From Magnolia sinica (taxonomy: Eukaryota; Streptophyta; Magnoliopsida; Magnoliales; Magnoliaceae), in the NCBI RefSeq assembly GCF_029962835.1, contig NC_080574.1, positions 27,750,001 to 27,814,000 of the forward strand: a DNA stretch of 64,000 bases, given 5' to 3'. The position numbers and the translations under genes were made by a program. Below the pieces are notes generated by a model. The model had not been told where the DNA came from. It did no database searches and saw nothing but the letters and a program-made list of their open reading frames with translations. Below are positions 45,677 through 58,795 of this stretch, one piece after another (position 1 is the first letter of the stretch; every line of letters begins with the position of its first letter).

Positions 45677-46227
45677 CTACATCAGAAAATTGACTTTAAG
45701 CATGTTCCAAGTGATCTTATATCATGTAACCAATATTAATTAATTTATTTATTTTTTTTCACTAAAAATATTTTGATTTCATATGCAACATCCAGTAGTG
45801 TAATTTACCAGACCCTATTTCACCACTGGCATGCACTTTGCAGTTGTTTTTGTGTGACTGTTGATATGTACAATTCAATATTCATTCTCTTGCTAATGAA
45901 TTGAAGTAACTTTGAGGTACTGGTGTAGGTTTTGTTAGATTTTGTGTATGTTTAGCTCATCAATGTACAGATTCTTGAGGAACCCCTATACAGCCATACT
46001 AGATGCCAAGCTATCCTGATTCTCTTTATGATCTCTTTCACTCCATTTGGAGATGTTGCATTTTTATGAGGAAACGTTGCAGCTCGATTTTGAGGCATTG
46101 CCTGTCCCTGGGAAGTTGGAATGACAGCGCCAGTTGATTCCATAAGACCTGCTGTTGGAATTTCCGGTGCATACCTCTGATTGATTTCCGTTTTCCCTTT
46201 TGTCCTGACATTCTGTATCTTCTGCAG
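45677..46227. other. Presumed SNF2 intron, 3' part; possible small exon not resolved
   Basis: The acceptor TATCTTCTGCAG ends at 46227. Around 46050-46140 there is a small open frame with coding-like texture, but I cannot join it in phase. Confidence 0.4.
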
Positions 46228-46242
46228 ACTGCGGTACCCATC

Positions 46243-49200
46243 ATGACTTCTATTTCTAAGCCTAGCGCTGTAGACACAATGCTTTCTTCAACTTCTATGG
46301 GCCCCATAGATATCGTATCTTCAGACAGTGAAAATGAGATGCAAGTTGGACAGAATGCATCAATTTCTACAGCGCCTATTTCATCTGCCACTTCCAGAAA
46401 GCTTCCATCCTGGGCTTACACCTCCAGTTCAAGTTTAAGGGTAAAAGTGAACCGTCCACAGGTGAAAGGACATCCATTTTTGATGGGTATAATTCATGCT
46501 CATGATTATATGCTGAACTACTAAATTTACAGGCTCCATTGGATCATCTCAAATGCGGCCCTTGCTTACAAAACCTTCTTTCAATTCCACAAGAAATGAG
46601 AGGAAGTCAAATGGACGTGTGAAAATATCTGCTGGGCGCACTCAAGATCTTATACACCCAGTTGTCCGGAGTGATGATCCAAAATATGCGGCTGAAAATG
46701 GGAATGAGGGTGAGCTTGGAGACTGTTTATACATTGACAATGCTGATGGGACTACTTGTTCTGATAACACCCATGACCATAGACACCTACCAATTTCTTT
46801 CATGAATGAAATGCCTGCTATAGAGATATCTGGGTCAGATTTTGGAAAGAAAATACAAAGCGTAGATGGAGGAGAGTATGCAAGTTCAGGATCTCAATGT
46901 GGATCTGTTCTTGTTCCACAGCCCAATGAGCACGTTCAAGTTCAACCTGGGAGTGACTCTGATCTAGGTCTTGATGGTGATGGCATTGGTAAAGACCGAG
47001 GGCATGCACGCTTTCAACTGCATAAGGATCTTGTTCCTGAACCTGGCAAGAAACCTTCATCTCAGCATATTCTAAGGACCCTGCCATCTTCTTTTCAGCC
47101 ACCTGTGTCAACAGCTAAATCAAAAGCTTCTGTGGAGACTGGACGTGTTCGCACTGATAAAGATGGAGGCCATGCACACTTCCAACTTTATGGAGGAAAT
47201 GTTTCTGAATTTGACAAGAATCGTTCAACCCGGCAGATGCTGAGGTCCCTTCCGACATCTCTTCAGTCAGCTGGGTTAGCTACTGAATCAAAAGCTTTGA
47301 CAGGAACTGGAGGGGATGGCAATGATGAAGATAGAGTCCGCACACACTTTCAACTGTACAGAGAACTTGTTCCTGAAGTTGACAAGAAACCTTCATCAGA
47401 ACAAATGCTAAGGAGAGTCCTTCATCCTCTTCAGCCCACTATGTCAACCACTCAATCAAAAGCTTCTATGGGGACTGGAGTTAATGGTCAGCTTCTAGAT
47501 TTTCATGGTAAATCTTATCTTTATGTGGGAGCAAATTCAGCTAATTGCACATTTTATGTGAATGGTGGTTTAGGCAGGGAAACCAATGAGGTTATTATTC
47601 ATCAAAATGCTGCTACACGTAGGCTCCTACCTCCATCTTTGATGCAAGGAAGGTCTGTTAATCATTCATGGGTTGCTGGTTTAAGTAACGGTAATACTGC
47701 TCAGCACTCTGGAGTAGTAGAAGAAGGCCCTATGGAAAATAACGAGAGACTAGTTTTTCAAGCAGCATTGCAGGTATTAATGAGAGGTCCTTTTGTTAAT
47801 TTCTCACTTGTATGATTTGGATGACATTAAATTTGGAAGCTTTGGTTATTATGTGATTTATGTATTGGCTTTAGTGGTCAACCAACTCGATTCTGTTTTG
47901 TTGAGCATTCCGCTTTTGAGAGTAAAAGTTTCTGCTTTACTTTAGTCCATTTTGGAAAAGAAGCACGTGAAAATTTAGAAAATTCATGCTTGATTTCACA
48001 TGTTAAACCTCCCATCTTAGATGAGTTACTGGTCCAGACTCTAGAGCCTCAACAAGTGTGGTATTTTGCTCAGAAGCAGGATGTTGTACATGTGGGGCCC
48101 ATCATTTGATGATCACAATTCACAGCTGTCCATCTGATGGGCCCCTCTGTTGATGGGTGATGCTCCAAAGTTCTCGCAGATTGGAAGATCCTCTAACTTT
48201 GGTCTTTGGCCTAGTTTTCGTTGAATGTGGACAATGGAAGATAGTGAATATTACTATCTTATGTGTTGAACCTCCACTCCATTGTAATCAGGGGTATTGG
48301 TGTTGTGGTTGTGAGGCACGGCATTGATATTATTGACACGACACACCTACGTGGTGTTGGTGTTATGCTTGGAAGGCATGGTTTTTATTTCTATGGCAAA
48401 TGGTTGATTATGAGATATGTATTGGTATGCTTCATCTTTTAGATTGAGTTCACACATTGTTGATTTTGAAATTATAAAAGAATTTAAGTTTCTCATCTTC
48501 CATGGTGGCAGGAGGTGAAACTGGTTTCTCACTGTTAGTTCTTAACAGTTGTTTCTTTGTCCTTGTTGCTGGTGTCCTGCAGTTTACTGGTGTCAAATCT
48601 GTTACTGAAACAGAGTTTTCTTGCAGGATCTTGCTCAGTCAAAATTGGAAGCCAGTTTACCTGATGGTCTCTTGTCTGTTCCTCTCTTAAGGCACCAGGT
48701 CTGTTTGTCTGTTTGAGCTGCAGTTCTACTGCAAGCAGTTCTTTTGTTCTTTTACAAGTTACATGGTTCATAATAACTTGTCTCATCTTACAGAGAATTG
48801 CGTTGGCATGGATGCTTCAGAAAGAGTCAGCTAGTTTGCACTGTTTAGGTGGAATTCTTGCAGATGATCAGGTTACTCATCTGGAAATCTTGCAGCTAGT
48901 TTGTACATTGCTTGGGATCTTTGCTTTGCACTATAGCCAAGCTCATCATGCTGTTATCTGACAGGGCCTTGGTAAGACTATATCAACCATTGCCCTTATA
49001 CAAATGCAGAGGCCAGTGCAGTCCAAATCCACATCCGATGATTTATCCCAGGTTAAAACTGAAGCCTTGAATTTGGATGAGGATGACCGTGCTACTTCTG
49101 AATTTTGGAAAGTGAAGAAGATAGGAAAACATGAGGATTTTAAATATCCCACATCCCGGAAGGGTAGACCAGCAGCTGGTACATTGGTTGTGTGCCCAGC

Positions 49201-52200
49201 AAGTGTTCTTCGACAGTGGGCCCGAGAACTGGATGAAAAGGTTACTGATGATGCTAAGCTTTCTGTTTTGGTCTATCATGGAGGTACCCGGACAAAAGAT
49301 CCCGTTGAGCTGGCGAGATATGATGTGGTTCTCACAACATATTCTATTGTAAGTAAGGAGGTTCCAAAGCAGCCTCTAGCCGATGATGATGATGGAGAGC
49401 AAATACATCCTGAAAAATTTGCATCATCCTTCACCAACCAAAAAAGGAAGAAGACTTCCACAACAGCTAAGAAAGGGAAGAAGAAAAGCAAGAAAGGATT
49501 TTCCTCTGTCAGTTACAATGGTGGTCTGGTTGCCAGGGTGGGCTGGTTTAGGGTGGTCCTTGATGAAGCTCAAACTATAAAAAATCATAGAACTCAAGTG
49601 GCTAGAGCTTGTTGTGGGCTTCGAGCCAAAAGAAGGTGGTGTTTATCTGGAACACCAATACAAAATGCAATTGATGATCTATACAGCTACTTCAGATTTC
49701 TGAAATATGATCCTTATGCTGTCTATAGCTCCTTTTATTCCTCAATAAAATTTCCAATATCAAGAGACGCAAGCAGTGGTTATAAGAAGCTTCAAGCAAT
49801 CTTGAAGACTATAATGCTGCGCCGCACAAAAGGTGGCTTCCCAATATTTCTCTTTAGATGCTTCTTCTTTTAGATTAGAAGATTGCTACCCTTATGACTT
49901 CAAGCAGTCCTCCATATGAGGTCTTTTCCGCTTCTGATTCTGGAGTGCACCACATCAAATGATTTGTGGAAGATTTTTTGCTGATTCAGCTTGTTGAGAA
50001 AACCCTCGCATTTTGTTGATGCTGACATTTTTTTTTGGAAGATTTTATATATATATATATATATTGTTGATGTGGACTTTCCATGCAGTAAACAGTCTGG
50101 GCTGATATGCATTTGTGGCTTGCCGTTGCTTAGTTATTATCTACAATTTTGGTATAGGCACACTACTTGATGGGGAGCCAATTATTCAATTACCGCCAAA
50201 AGAAATATGTTTGAAGAGAGTGGACTTCAGTGCTACGGAGCGGCACTTCTATTCCCAGCTAGAAGCAGATTCACGATCACAGTTCAAGGTATTTCACATC
50301 CATATTATTGTGACTGTAAGCCAGATATTTAAATAGGTTAGAACAACTGAGGTCTACTTGGTTGTTTGAATTGACTGTTGGTGTTTTAAGTTGCCGTTAT
50401 TATGTCAATTGTCCTGGCCAATTTATTTATGGCTTTTGGGGATAGCATTGTGTTAAAAAACATGTAGTTTATGAATGGTTGTTAGGTTCAACTTTCCTTT
50501 TGATTCCATCTTATTAAATAATGTTTGAGGGAAAAATTGTACTGAAACCCCCTTGTCATGACATCTTCCGATTGATGTAAAATTAGAGTGTTGCACTATC
50601 ACCTAACTATCCATTCTATACGATCTTTTGCTGTTGGCGGATTGTGATACAGTGAGAATCAAGTGCAATTTCTTTGTCAGTTACCAGATGTTCTAATATA
50701 TATATATTTGAGCTGAGGCTAAAGGCCACCCATTATTCTCTAAGAGGCATGGATATATGATGTTCTATATATGTTGCTTGTGATGATATTTTAAGTCAAG
50801 TTCTAAATTGCAGGAATATGCAGCTGCTGGAACAGTGAATCAAAATTATGCAAACATATTGTTGATGCTATTGCGTCTCCGTCAGGCTTGTGATCACCCT
50901 CATCTTGTAAAAGGATATAATTCTGATTCTGTTGGAAAAGCTTTGTTAGAGACGGCGAGGAAACTCCCTAGAGAAATGGTGAAAAATTTATTGAATCTGT
51001 TGCAAGCTTCTTTGGCAATTTGTGGTGTATGCAGTGTAAGTTATTATTATTTAAATACTTTCTAATATTTTTCATAGCATTATATTTTTATATTTTCTGA
51101 TGATCAAAATATTCATTATTTGAACTCAATGTTAGTGACATGTAATGTGATCAATGCACACATGTTAGTTTCTGTGTCATTGGTTTCTACAGGTCCTTGA
51201 AGCACTGATGGTGGATAAGTTCTTGATCTTCTTGTCACGGTTGTGATTTGGGAACCAACGAAAAAGATGTCTAGGGATGGCAAAAACAGATCGAGCTGTT
51301 TGGACCGCTCGTTAGCATATTTGTAAATGTGCTCATGTGTTCTACAATCTTTCCACTATATCAAACAGGTCACCCATTCACAAACAGCAATCCAATTAGC
51401 AATATTGATGCTCTCACCCACCACCCAAGATCCCACAAAAACAATCAGCAAAGATAAACAAAAGAAGTCCTGATAACTAAGTACCTTGCATTATGTGAAA
51501 AGCATGATAAGAAATGATAAACAAATCTTGAAGCATTGATCTCAACGAGGCCTAAGTAGAGAAAAGAGGGAGAGCTAGTCTCAGTCCAAGAAGAAAAGCT
51601 CCAAATGGTTTTAGTTTCACAGGAGATAACCCAAAAGCTGGACTCTTCTCTTTATATATGTTTTCTGAGAGTAAAGCCGTAGTGAAGGATAAAAGTACTG
51701 AAATACCTCTCTTGTTAAATAACGAAAAGAGTTCTCTCTGGGGATAGGAAAGGAAATAAATAAAATAAATGAGGGCTTTATTAGAGGGTCAATTGTTGTC
51801 CAGTAATCAAACCAAGAAGTCCCCTTTTCTGGAATTTGTGACCAAAGCACCACCATTGACGTGTCCACTACAATCCAACAGTTGGATTGACATGATCTTT
51901 TCATTGATATGTAACTCTCCACATTCAGAAAACAATCTATGACTCTCAATCAGAGAATGGACTTGTTTTATCTCAGTTCATTTTTTGTGATAATTTGAAT
52001 AATGCAAATATTTTTTTGAATCCAGTAGCAAGTTGGCTAGAAATGTATTTACTGACTTTTATTTAGTTGAATTGATATATAATGTCTTAAGGGTTGGAAG
52101 AGCTAGATATGCAGAAACCTAATATTTACCTTAGAACCTTTGAATTTCTCATAAATCATCATAAAGATATATCTACATACGAATATTTGGGGACTTCTTC

Positions 52201-55200
52201 GATCTCCCAGGGGAGCACTGGATGAAGTGCTGCTAATGATAGGAGACCAAGGTTACAGGATTTGATGACTTGCAATTTGGTTACAGTCCTTGTGTAGGTA
52301 TGTGACTGTTGACACTCCACCTAAAAAATGTCTGCGCAAATCGCTTTTAATCTGATGGAATTAAACCACAAGGGTCTTGTTCCCGAATTCTATTTTGTAG
52401 GGATTAACACTAATTAGGAAAAGAAACCCTCCCATGCGATACCCAATTTTCCAGCCAAGCATCCCCTAGAGCTGCTTGAAACCTACCTAAAGAAACCAGA
52501 GAGATAAGTGACCCAGCCTTTCCACCCCTTTTATTTCTTGAGCACCCTCTAGGTGCAAAAATAAGATTTCAGCATCCAGAAAGCTTGATTTTTTTAAACC
52601 AGGGTTTCTGGGCGCATAAATCCAATTTTTGTGGTTCCAATAACCCTGGATTTTTTTTTCCTTTCTTTCTGGATTTTTAATCCAGTTTCTATAACTCTGG
52701 TAATCCCTTTTTCCAGATTTTCGCCCCTATTAAACTCCAATAGTTTCTTAACCATTCTAATGCCCATTAAGCCTCTTTAATGACGCCATGTGTCACCCTA
52801 TCTAAAGTGCCCCCCGAACTTTCCAAAAAATACCAAAAAGCCTCACACATGCCCCAAATGATGAGACACTACTCTCCAAGAGAAGGATCTCAACCCTAGG
52901 TTTTTGAACTCTCTCAAACCCCCTACTTCATCTTCCTCAAAAACCCCAAAACCTTAGAAAAATCTGCAAAAAGGAAAATCAAAAGAATAGAGAGCAGAAA
53001 AATAGGAGAATGCTTTAGGATCAGAGGCAAGGTTTTAACAGTTGGAGGATTCTCGTGTGACTCGTCTGAGTTGGCTTGTACTTGGTCTGACCCAACCCGG
53101 TTTGATAAATCGAGTCACCCCTGACTTGGGTGAGTTGTGATTCGACTCAAGACTGAACAAGCCGGTCCAAGTCACTGAATCATTTAACCATGATTAGAGG
53201 ACTCTCGAATCTTCTAAGTTGTGATAGGAAGGGGATTGCCTCAATCCACTTGGGTTTTGAGTGATGGCTTTGGAAACCATCTTTACCAGAGGATTCATTT
53301 GATCTCAATTTCCACCCAAATTTCCTAACTTCAAATTTACGAGGAGAGCTCAAAAAAGTCAAGACCTTCCATTGGAAAGCAAGCATATTTGAAGATGGAG
53401 TTTCTAGTGTCAAACTCTCCACAATCTATTCTACCAAGTAGTGATGGAGTTTTCGGCATCAAGACTCCCATTTCATCATCATCATCATCATCATCTAAAG
53501 CCTTATACTAATTAGTTGGGGTCAGCTACATGAATCCTGTTCCGCCATTCCACTTCATCAACAGCAAAACTTCAATTAAACCATAGGTCATCAATTCTTT
53601 TCTTACTACCTCCATCCATGTCCTTCCTTTTGGGCCTTCCCCTTGCCCTTTTACAGCCTTCAACTTGCACCAACTCACTCCTAACTAGCGCCATTCTTGG
53701 TATTTGTTCAACATGACCAAACCATCTAGGTCTACTTTCCCTCATCTTATTTCCTATTGGTGCTACTTATAAGTTCCTTAACTGCACAACATTCTGTATA
53801 AGGCATGGTTGGTCTTATAGCTATCATATAAAATTTCCCTTTTACTTTGAGTGGTACATGATGATAGCATAAAATTCAAGAGGCACATCTGCTAATTTAA
53901 AAGGTCTTCTTTTCCCATCTTCCGGTTCCCTTCAGATGACAGGAGACTCCAATGCAGATTGAGCAGGAGATTAGCTGGACAGGAAATTCATCACTGGAAA
54001 AAAGTTAGTCATTGGAGACCAACTCATGTGAGGGTTTTGAGCTTCTGTTCGGGTAAAGATAGCTCCATCAAAACAGTATATATAATACTCCATTTCTTTA
54101 TGTGCTTATTTTTCTTATCTAGTTGAAATTCTGTGTTCAAGAATTTCATTCACCACCAACTATAGACCTTGTGTTGGGATGGTGCAGAAGGTGTCAAAAA
54201 CCTTCCCTATAACCAAGGTCCTTGCCTGGAATTTTTGGATCAGAGACCCCTTCTTGTGGAGTCCCTGCACAACATTCTTATAACTTTTGGAAGATTGGTT
54301 CCTTAGTATCTAGCCACCCTTGGAATCCAAAATTTGGCTAGTGGCCAGTCTGTTATTCGCACCTATGACATTTCTGGTTGGGTCCGCCAGAACTTTACAG
54401 AAGCAATGATAGCAGTAGTGCTGTGGTGGGCACTGGGCATTGTCTAGACCTGCAAGATCAAAATTAGACCCATCATCACAGATCGCTGTAATGAGATAAG
54501 CATACAAGGAACACTGATGTCTGGATATTGGATTAGACAGACTTTTTTCTTACACTATTAATATCCCTTTGAAATTGGAAAGCTCAATTTTGCGGACATA
54601 CTTTTTGTCATGTTTAAGCCATTTGTTGGATTGTCTGATATCTCAGTAGGCAATTTGTATTCTTTTAACCGAATGAAGCCCTTTATGCAAGAATAGCATT
54701 GCCCGAAGGGGATTTATCGACAATCCTGCTTAGCTTTTACTGTATGATGCTTTTGCAGGACCCACCTGAGGATGCTGTTGTTACAACTTGCGGTCATGTT
54801 TTCTGCTATCAATGTGTTTCTGAACATTTAATAGGTGATGATAATTTGTGCCCGATAGCTGACTGCAAAGAACAACTTGGTAATGATGCAGTATTTTCTA
54901 GAGCTATTCTTCAGAGTTGTATTTTGGATGAGCTCGATAATAATGCTACAAGTTCTTCTAGAGTTGTCGAAAAATTTGCAGCTGGGCAGAGTTTGTGCAG
55001 TTCTAAAATTGGAGCTGCCATGGAGATTCTTCATTCAGTTTGTAAATTTAAGAATCCAAGTTCCACAGTTAGTTGTGAGGGATGCAAAGATGTAGCTCTC
55101 TCTCTAGAAAGCACTTATGACCGTATCTCGGAGCAAGGCTACTCTAATGGCCATGCTAAAACAGATACATCTTTCAACTCTACAGTGCAATCTGAACTAC

Positions 55201-56585
55201 CTGACAAGGCTATTGTTTTCTCCCAATGGACTTGCATGCTGGACTTACTTGAGATTTCATTAAACCAATCATGTATACAGTACAGGAGACTTGATGGGAG
55301 GATGTCTCTGGCTTCAAGAGACAGGGCTGTGAAAGATTTCACCGCTGATCCAGAGGTTTGACACTTCAGCCTTACAGAAATGTGTAAAGTTCATTGCTGT
55401 CATTAGTATGAAGTTCACTTCAGCCTTATGGGTTCCTTTTATTCTTACTTTCTTGTCGTTTTTTATTTTTATTTTTATTTTATTTTATTTTAAAGAGATG
55501 CACGGTGCATGAGATATTGTAAAAGTTCCCTTCGTTATTTTTCTGTTGCCTTCTAGAAATGTATTATAGATTGATTTAAACTTGATTTTTTTTTTTCTTC
55601 AGGTGACTGTCATGATCATGTCATTGAAGGCTGGAAATCTCGGTCTAAACATGGTTGCTGCCTGTCACATTATTCTTCTAGATCCTTGGTGGAACCCAAC
55701 TACCGAAGATCAAGCTATTGACAGGGCACATCGAATTGGGCAGACGCGCACTGTGACTGTTTCACGGCTAACTATTAAAGATACAGTGGAGGATCGGATA
55801 TTAGCTCTCCAGGTAAGTTTCTTTTCAGTCTGCTGGATCCATGGATTTAATACTATAGGATGACTTTGATGTGACTTGTAGTTAGGCATATGGCAAAAAA
55901 AAAAAAAAAGGGAACGGGAAATATTCATTTCTAGTTCAGCCTCAATTGTTAGAAATATGGTAAAAAAATTGGTAAAATAATAGAAACACCAAAGTTCAGC
56001 GAATGGAAAGTTCAGGTTTAATATGGTTTAGACAAAAAAAAAAAAAAGAGAATAAAATGAAAAACGGCTATATATGTGCATATATATTACATATAAGGCA
56101 AAAATATAAAAAAATAATTAAATAATTATAATTTCTATATGTATGAACAATTATGGATATAGATAGTCGATTGGTGTTCTTTCCCTCTCTCAAATCCTTC
56201 CTATTCAAGTGATCTGCTTGTGAATCGGTCTCTCTACTAAAAATTTCACCTTCTACTCTATTTTTCCAATGGGTGGTGACCACCAATCTCTGTTTTTAAA
56301 TTGCCCCAAAAGTCCCCTTTTTTTTTTCAATAAATAAAATGGGTCTAATTTGGTTTGCCAAAAAGAAGAAGAAGAAGAAGAAGAGTTCCTCCCCCCCCCC
56401 ATCTTCCGGAATATATGCAGTTTTTAATGTTTAATCAATTGTATGTTTTTTTTTTTTTAATATGTAGTTTTGCTAACTATGGTCTGGCACGCACATCACC
56501 CCCCAGCTAGGCCAAGTTGGGCTGATCTAACCTTGACTGGTGTGAGTTGCAACTCGATTCAGGACCAAACGAGAATTCAAGTGTG

Positions 56586-56618
<33 letters not shown>

Positions 56619-58795
56619 TTTAAAGCATGGTTGGATCTTCCATTTTGTCCCGCTTGTGATTTCATGATCATCGTCTTAGCCTTCTCCTGGCGATTTGGGG
56701 TTGGCTTTGAAATGGTAGATTGGAAAAAGTTTTACAATCGGCTGAGCACTAGACATCAGCCTTCCTCTTTTACCTAGGCTCATGGAACCAGCCATAGCAG
56801 ACGCTCACATTTGTCTCACTCGTGATTTATAAAGTGAAAATTGTTGCAAACTGTAAGTCAGGATGCGCTGAGATGATCAATTCAAGATAGAATTAGAGAA
56901 TAGACATTTGTAGTCCATACATCCAATAAACGGGATATTTTTAGCCACTCTACTGATTGGGTCAATAACCTCATATAGTTGTAAGAGGCCAAGTCTTGTT
57001 GTCTGAACAAATAAAGTGAATTCGTAGTCCACTAGTTGGGCCGTGCATATGGATGATTAGAACCCTTCAAGATGTAGGTCCACCATGAATGGGCTATGTG
57101 CAGTTTTGAGTCGCCACAAATGGTTCTAGCATTTTGATCTTTGGAGTCTAGACAAATAAAATCATAAAATGGTCAATCGTTTACATTCAAGTCTTGTTTT
57201 TTTTTTTATGGTTAGGATCAGCTTCATCTCTACAGAAAAGAGGATTGTCTTGGCCTATGCCTCGTGAGGCCTACCTCCTGGAGTGGGTTGTACACTGATC
57301 CACATGTCCACATGCTTCAACTCCCATGATTTCACTTCAGTAGCCCAAGGACTACCCACCCTTCACCCTAGTTATAAAGTAGGCTGTAGTGGATGTTTTT
57401 TTGTGCATCTAGAGAGCTGGATGAAGATGGGAACTTCTGCATGCCAACGGCTCTAAGAAATCATGTTTCTACAACTTCAGCAGTATTTTATGGGCTGTAA
57501 TAATTGTGATAGTGAAGCTAACCAAATTCTGTAACAGGATTTTGAAAATTTTCTGCCAAGTGCTGATGAAGATCTACTTGCATCAAACCTTTAGCAATGC
57601 ATAGTTTGTCAGAAATTCGTGGGACCAACACTTGCTTACTGTGAAATGTTGCCCTTAAGAATCCTTGGCTTAAGGAGTGGCTAAGTTGAAATTTCATATT
57701 TGGAATGAGTTTCCCCTTTCCTGTTATCTTTTGTTTGGAAGTAAATATTTTTACCAATAAAGAGAATGAATTTATTTGATCATATTTAGTTTTAAACTAA
57801 GACCTGGAATAAAGCTGCTTGCTCACGGGAGATGGGGGAAACCCTATTTTGTGGTGTGTTTGGTTGCGCCAAATATCATGCAATTTCATGATTAATCAGC
57901 TTAATTTGGTGCAAAATATCATGAAATTTCATGATGTTCGGTGCAACCAAACTCATCCTTAGAGAAAATACTTGCTTTAAATGGTGGATTTTGTAACTAT
58001 GAAAAGGTTTACTCAGGGAAGTGCACATATGGCATACCTGCAATTTCCTTTTGCATGATGCATAAATAGGGAAATCAAGAAACTATTTAATTAACGACTC
58101 CCTTTCCCAATGAAACCAACTTAGGGTTGAAAGGTCTTTAAAAGGCCATGGAAGTCAGTTCCACTCTTAATCCTGACAAGATCATCGTGGGACAGGACTT
58201 TTTGCAAGCTCAGGGAATAGGACTAGTAACTGGGATATCAAATCAACAGGATTTTGGACAAAAGAAATCGATGTTCCTATGTTTTGTTCTCCATAAGAAG
58301 ATCAGAATTTTTTATTTCCCCATCAAGTTTGATTTTTGGATCGACATGCAGTGTCCTCGAGAATCGTTGTATCAGATTTTGCTATTGTTTTTCTTCAAAT
58401 GCTATTTGGTTCTATGCTATAGGCTTTGAGACTTGAATCTCCCAAACTGGATTTTCACCCATGGAAAAATGATTCCTTTTTGAATTATTGTGGATGTTAG
58501 CAAAATATACTTACCATGCCAAGGATACTTTTGGTTTTGATGTATATGCACCTACAACATGTGCTCAGTTTGACGATAAGGTTTTCCAAAGCAAAATGTT
58601 AATTCCTGTGTTTTTTTTCAAATCATCTTGAAAACTTCTTCAGCAATTGCTCCTCTGATGCTCTTTTATTGTCTTTGCTCGGATGCACAGGAAGAGAAAA
58701 GAAAGATGGTTTCATCAGCTTTCGGAGAAGACCCAAGTGGGGGCTCCGCAACTCGGCTTACGGTGGAAGATCTGAGATACCTATTTATGGTCTGA
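46243..58795 (+). CDS. CHR28: SNF2-family ATPase with RING finger, CHR27/CHR28 (FRG) type
   Basis: Coding exons are about 46243-46440, then 46533-47773, 48627-48698, 48794-48871, 48965-49832, 50158-50288, 50814-51035, 54759-55355, 55603-55812 and 58691-58795, for about 1,240 residues. Exons two to ten join in phase. The N-terminus has an acidic SSDSE patch, then three 56-residue repeats. ATPase motifs: [14 protein letters not shown] (about 523), II DEAQ (about 730), [13 protein letters not shown]3HC4 RING lies between the lobes (CGVC ... CGHVFCYQC ... CPIADC, about 932-972). In the second lobe: [24 protein letters not shown]. The family acts in the nucleus as DNA-dependent ATPase and probable E3 ligase; Arabidopsis CHR27/CHR28 act with SUVR2 in gene silencing (recalled). 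The first junction is uncertain in phase. Confidence 0.93.
46982..47486 (+). repeat. Three tandem 168-bp repeats inside the SNF2 coding exon
   Basis: Equivalent codons start at 46991, 47159 and 47327, exactly 168 bp (56 codons) apart. Each unit has H-A/T-R/H-FQL, then K-x-P/R-S, then the (I/M)LR-x-LP block, then (T/A)-x-SKA and TG. No frame change occurs across units. Confidence 0.9.
51036..53472. other. SNF2 intron between RING halves, left part
   Basis: This is part of a 3.7-kb intron that splits the RING finger. The stretch 51280-51960 has a TATATAAAG-like box on the minus strand and could be an old LTR fossil, but no coding domain or paired repeat supports that. Nothing else is recognised. 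Confidence 0.4.
53473..53900 (-). mobile_element. RTE-type LINE, 3' end, antisense in SNF2 intron
   Basis: On the minus strand the piece ends CATGTAGCTGACCCCAACTA, then AGGCTTTAGATGATGATG, the (GATGAT)n-tailed 3' end typical of plant RTE LINEs. Upstream of it the frame resembles the last part of the reverse-transcriptase ORF (the AAGGACATGGATGGAGG region). The 5' part is truncated, the usual LINE outcome. Confidence 0.8.
53901..54758. other. SNF2 intron, right part; nothing recognised
   Basis: The acceptor TGCTTTTGCAG ends at 54758. No other feature can be supported. Confidence 0.45.
55813..57854. other. Last SNF2 intron, left part, with microsatellites
   Basis: It holds several A or T runs, a GAA run near 56368-56384, a C10 run at about 56391 and a (TTA)n run at 56587-56624. 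No gene or element is supported. Confidence 0.5.
57855..57955. mobile_element. Hairpin element, copy 2
   Basis: GTGTTTGGTTGCGCCAAATA at the left pairs with TTCGGTGCAACCAAACTC at the right. CATGCAATTTCATGATTAAT and ATCATGAAATTTCATGATG form the inner arms. About 100 bp, closely related to the hairpin nested at 44465. Confidence 0.75.

Noticed and set aside
45952-46143. Additional coding exon before 46228
   Set aside because: Frames of this stretch do not join in phase to the 46228 acceptor with any good donor; kept only as an open question.
52307-53040. Solo LTR bounded by TGTTGAC...TTTAACA
   Set aside because: No target duplication, no primer site or coding domain; the termini could be chance.
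53473-53500. CRISPR-like or satellite array of CAT units
   Set aside because: It is the simple tail of an RTE LINE in antisense.
58148-58436. Extra exon of the SNF2 gene in the last intron
   Set aside because: The frame is not similar to the family, and exons ending at 55812 and starting at 58691 already join in phase with the expected C-terminus.
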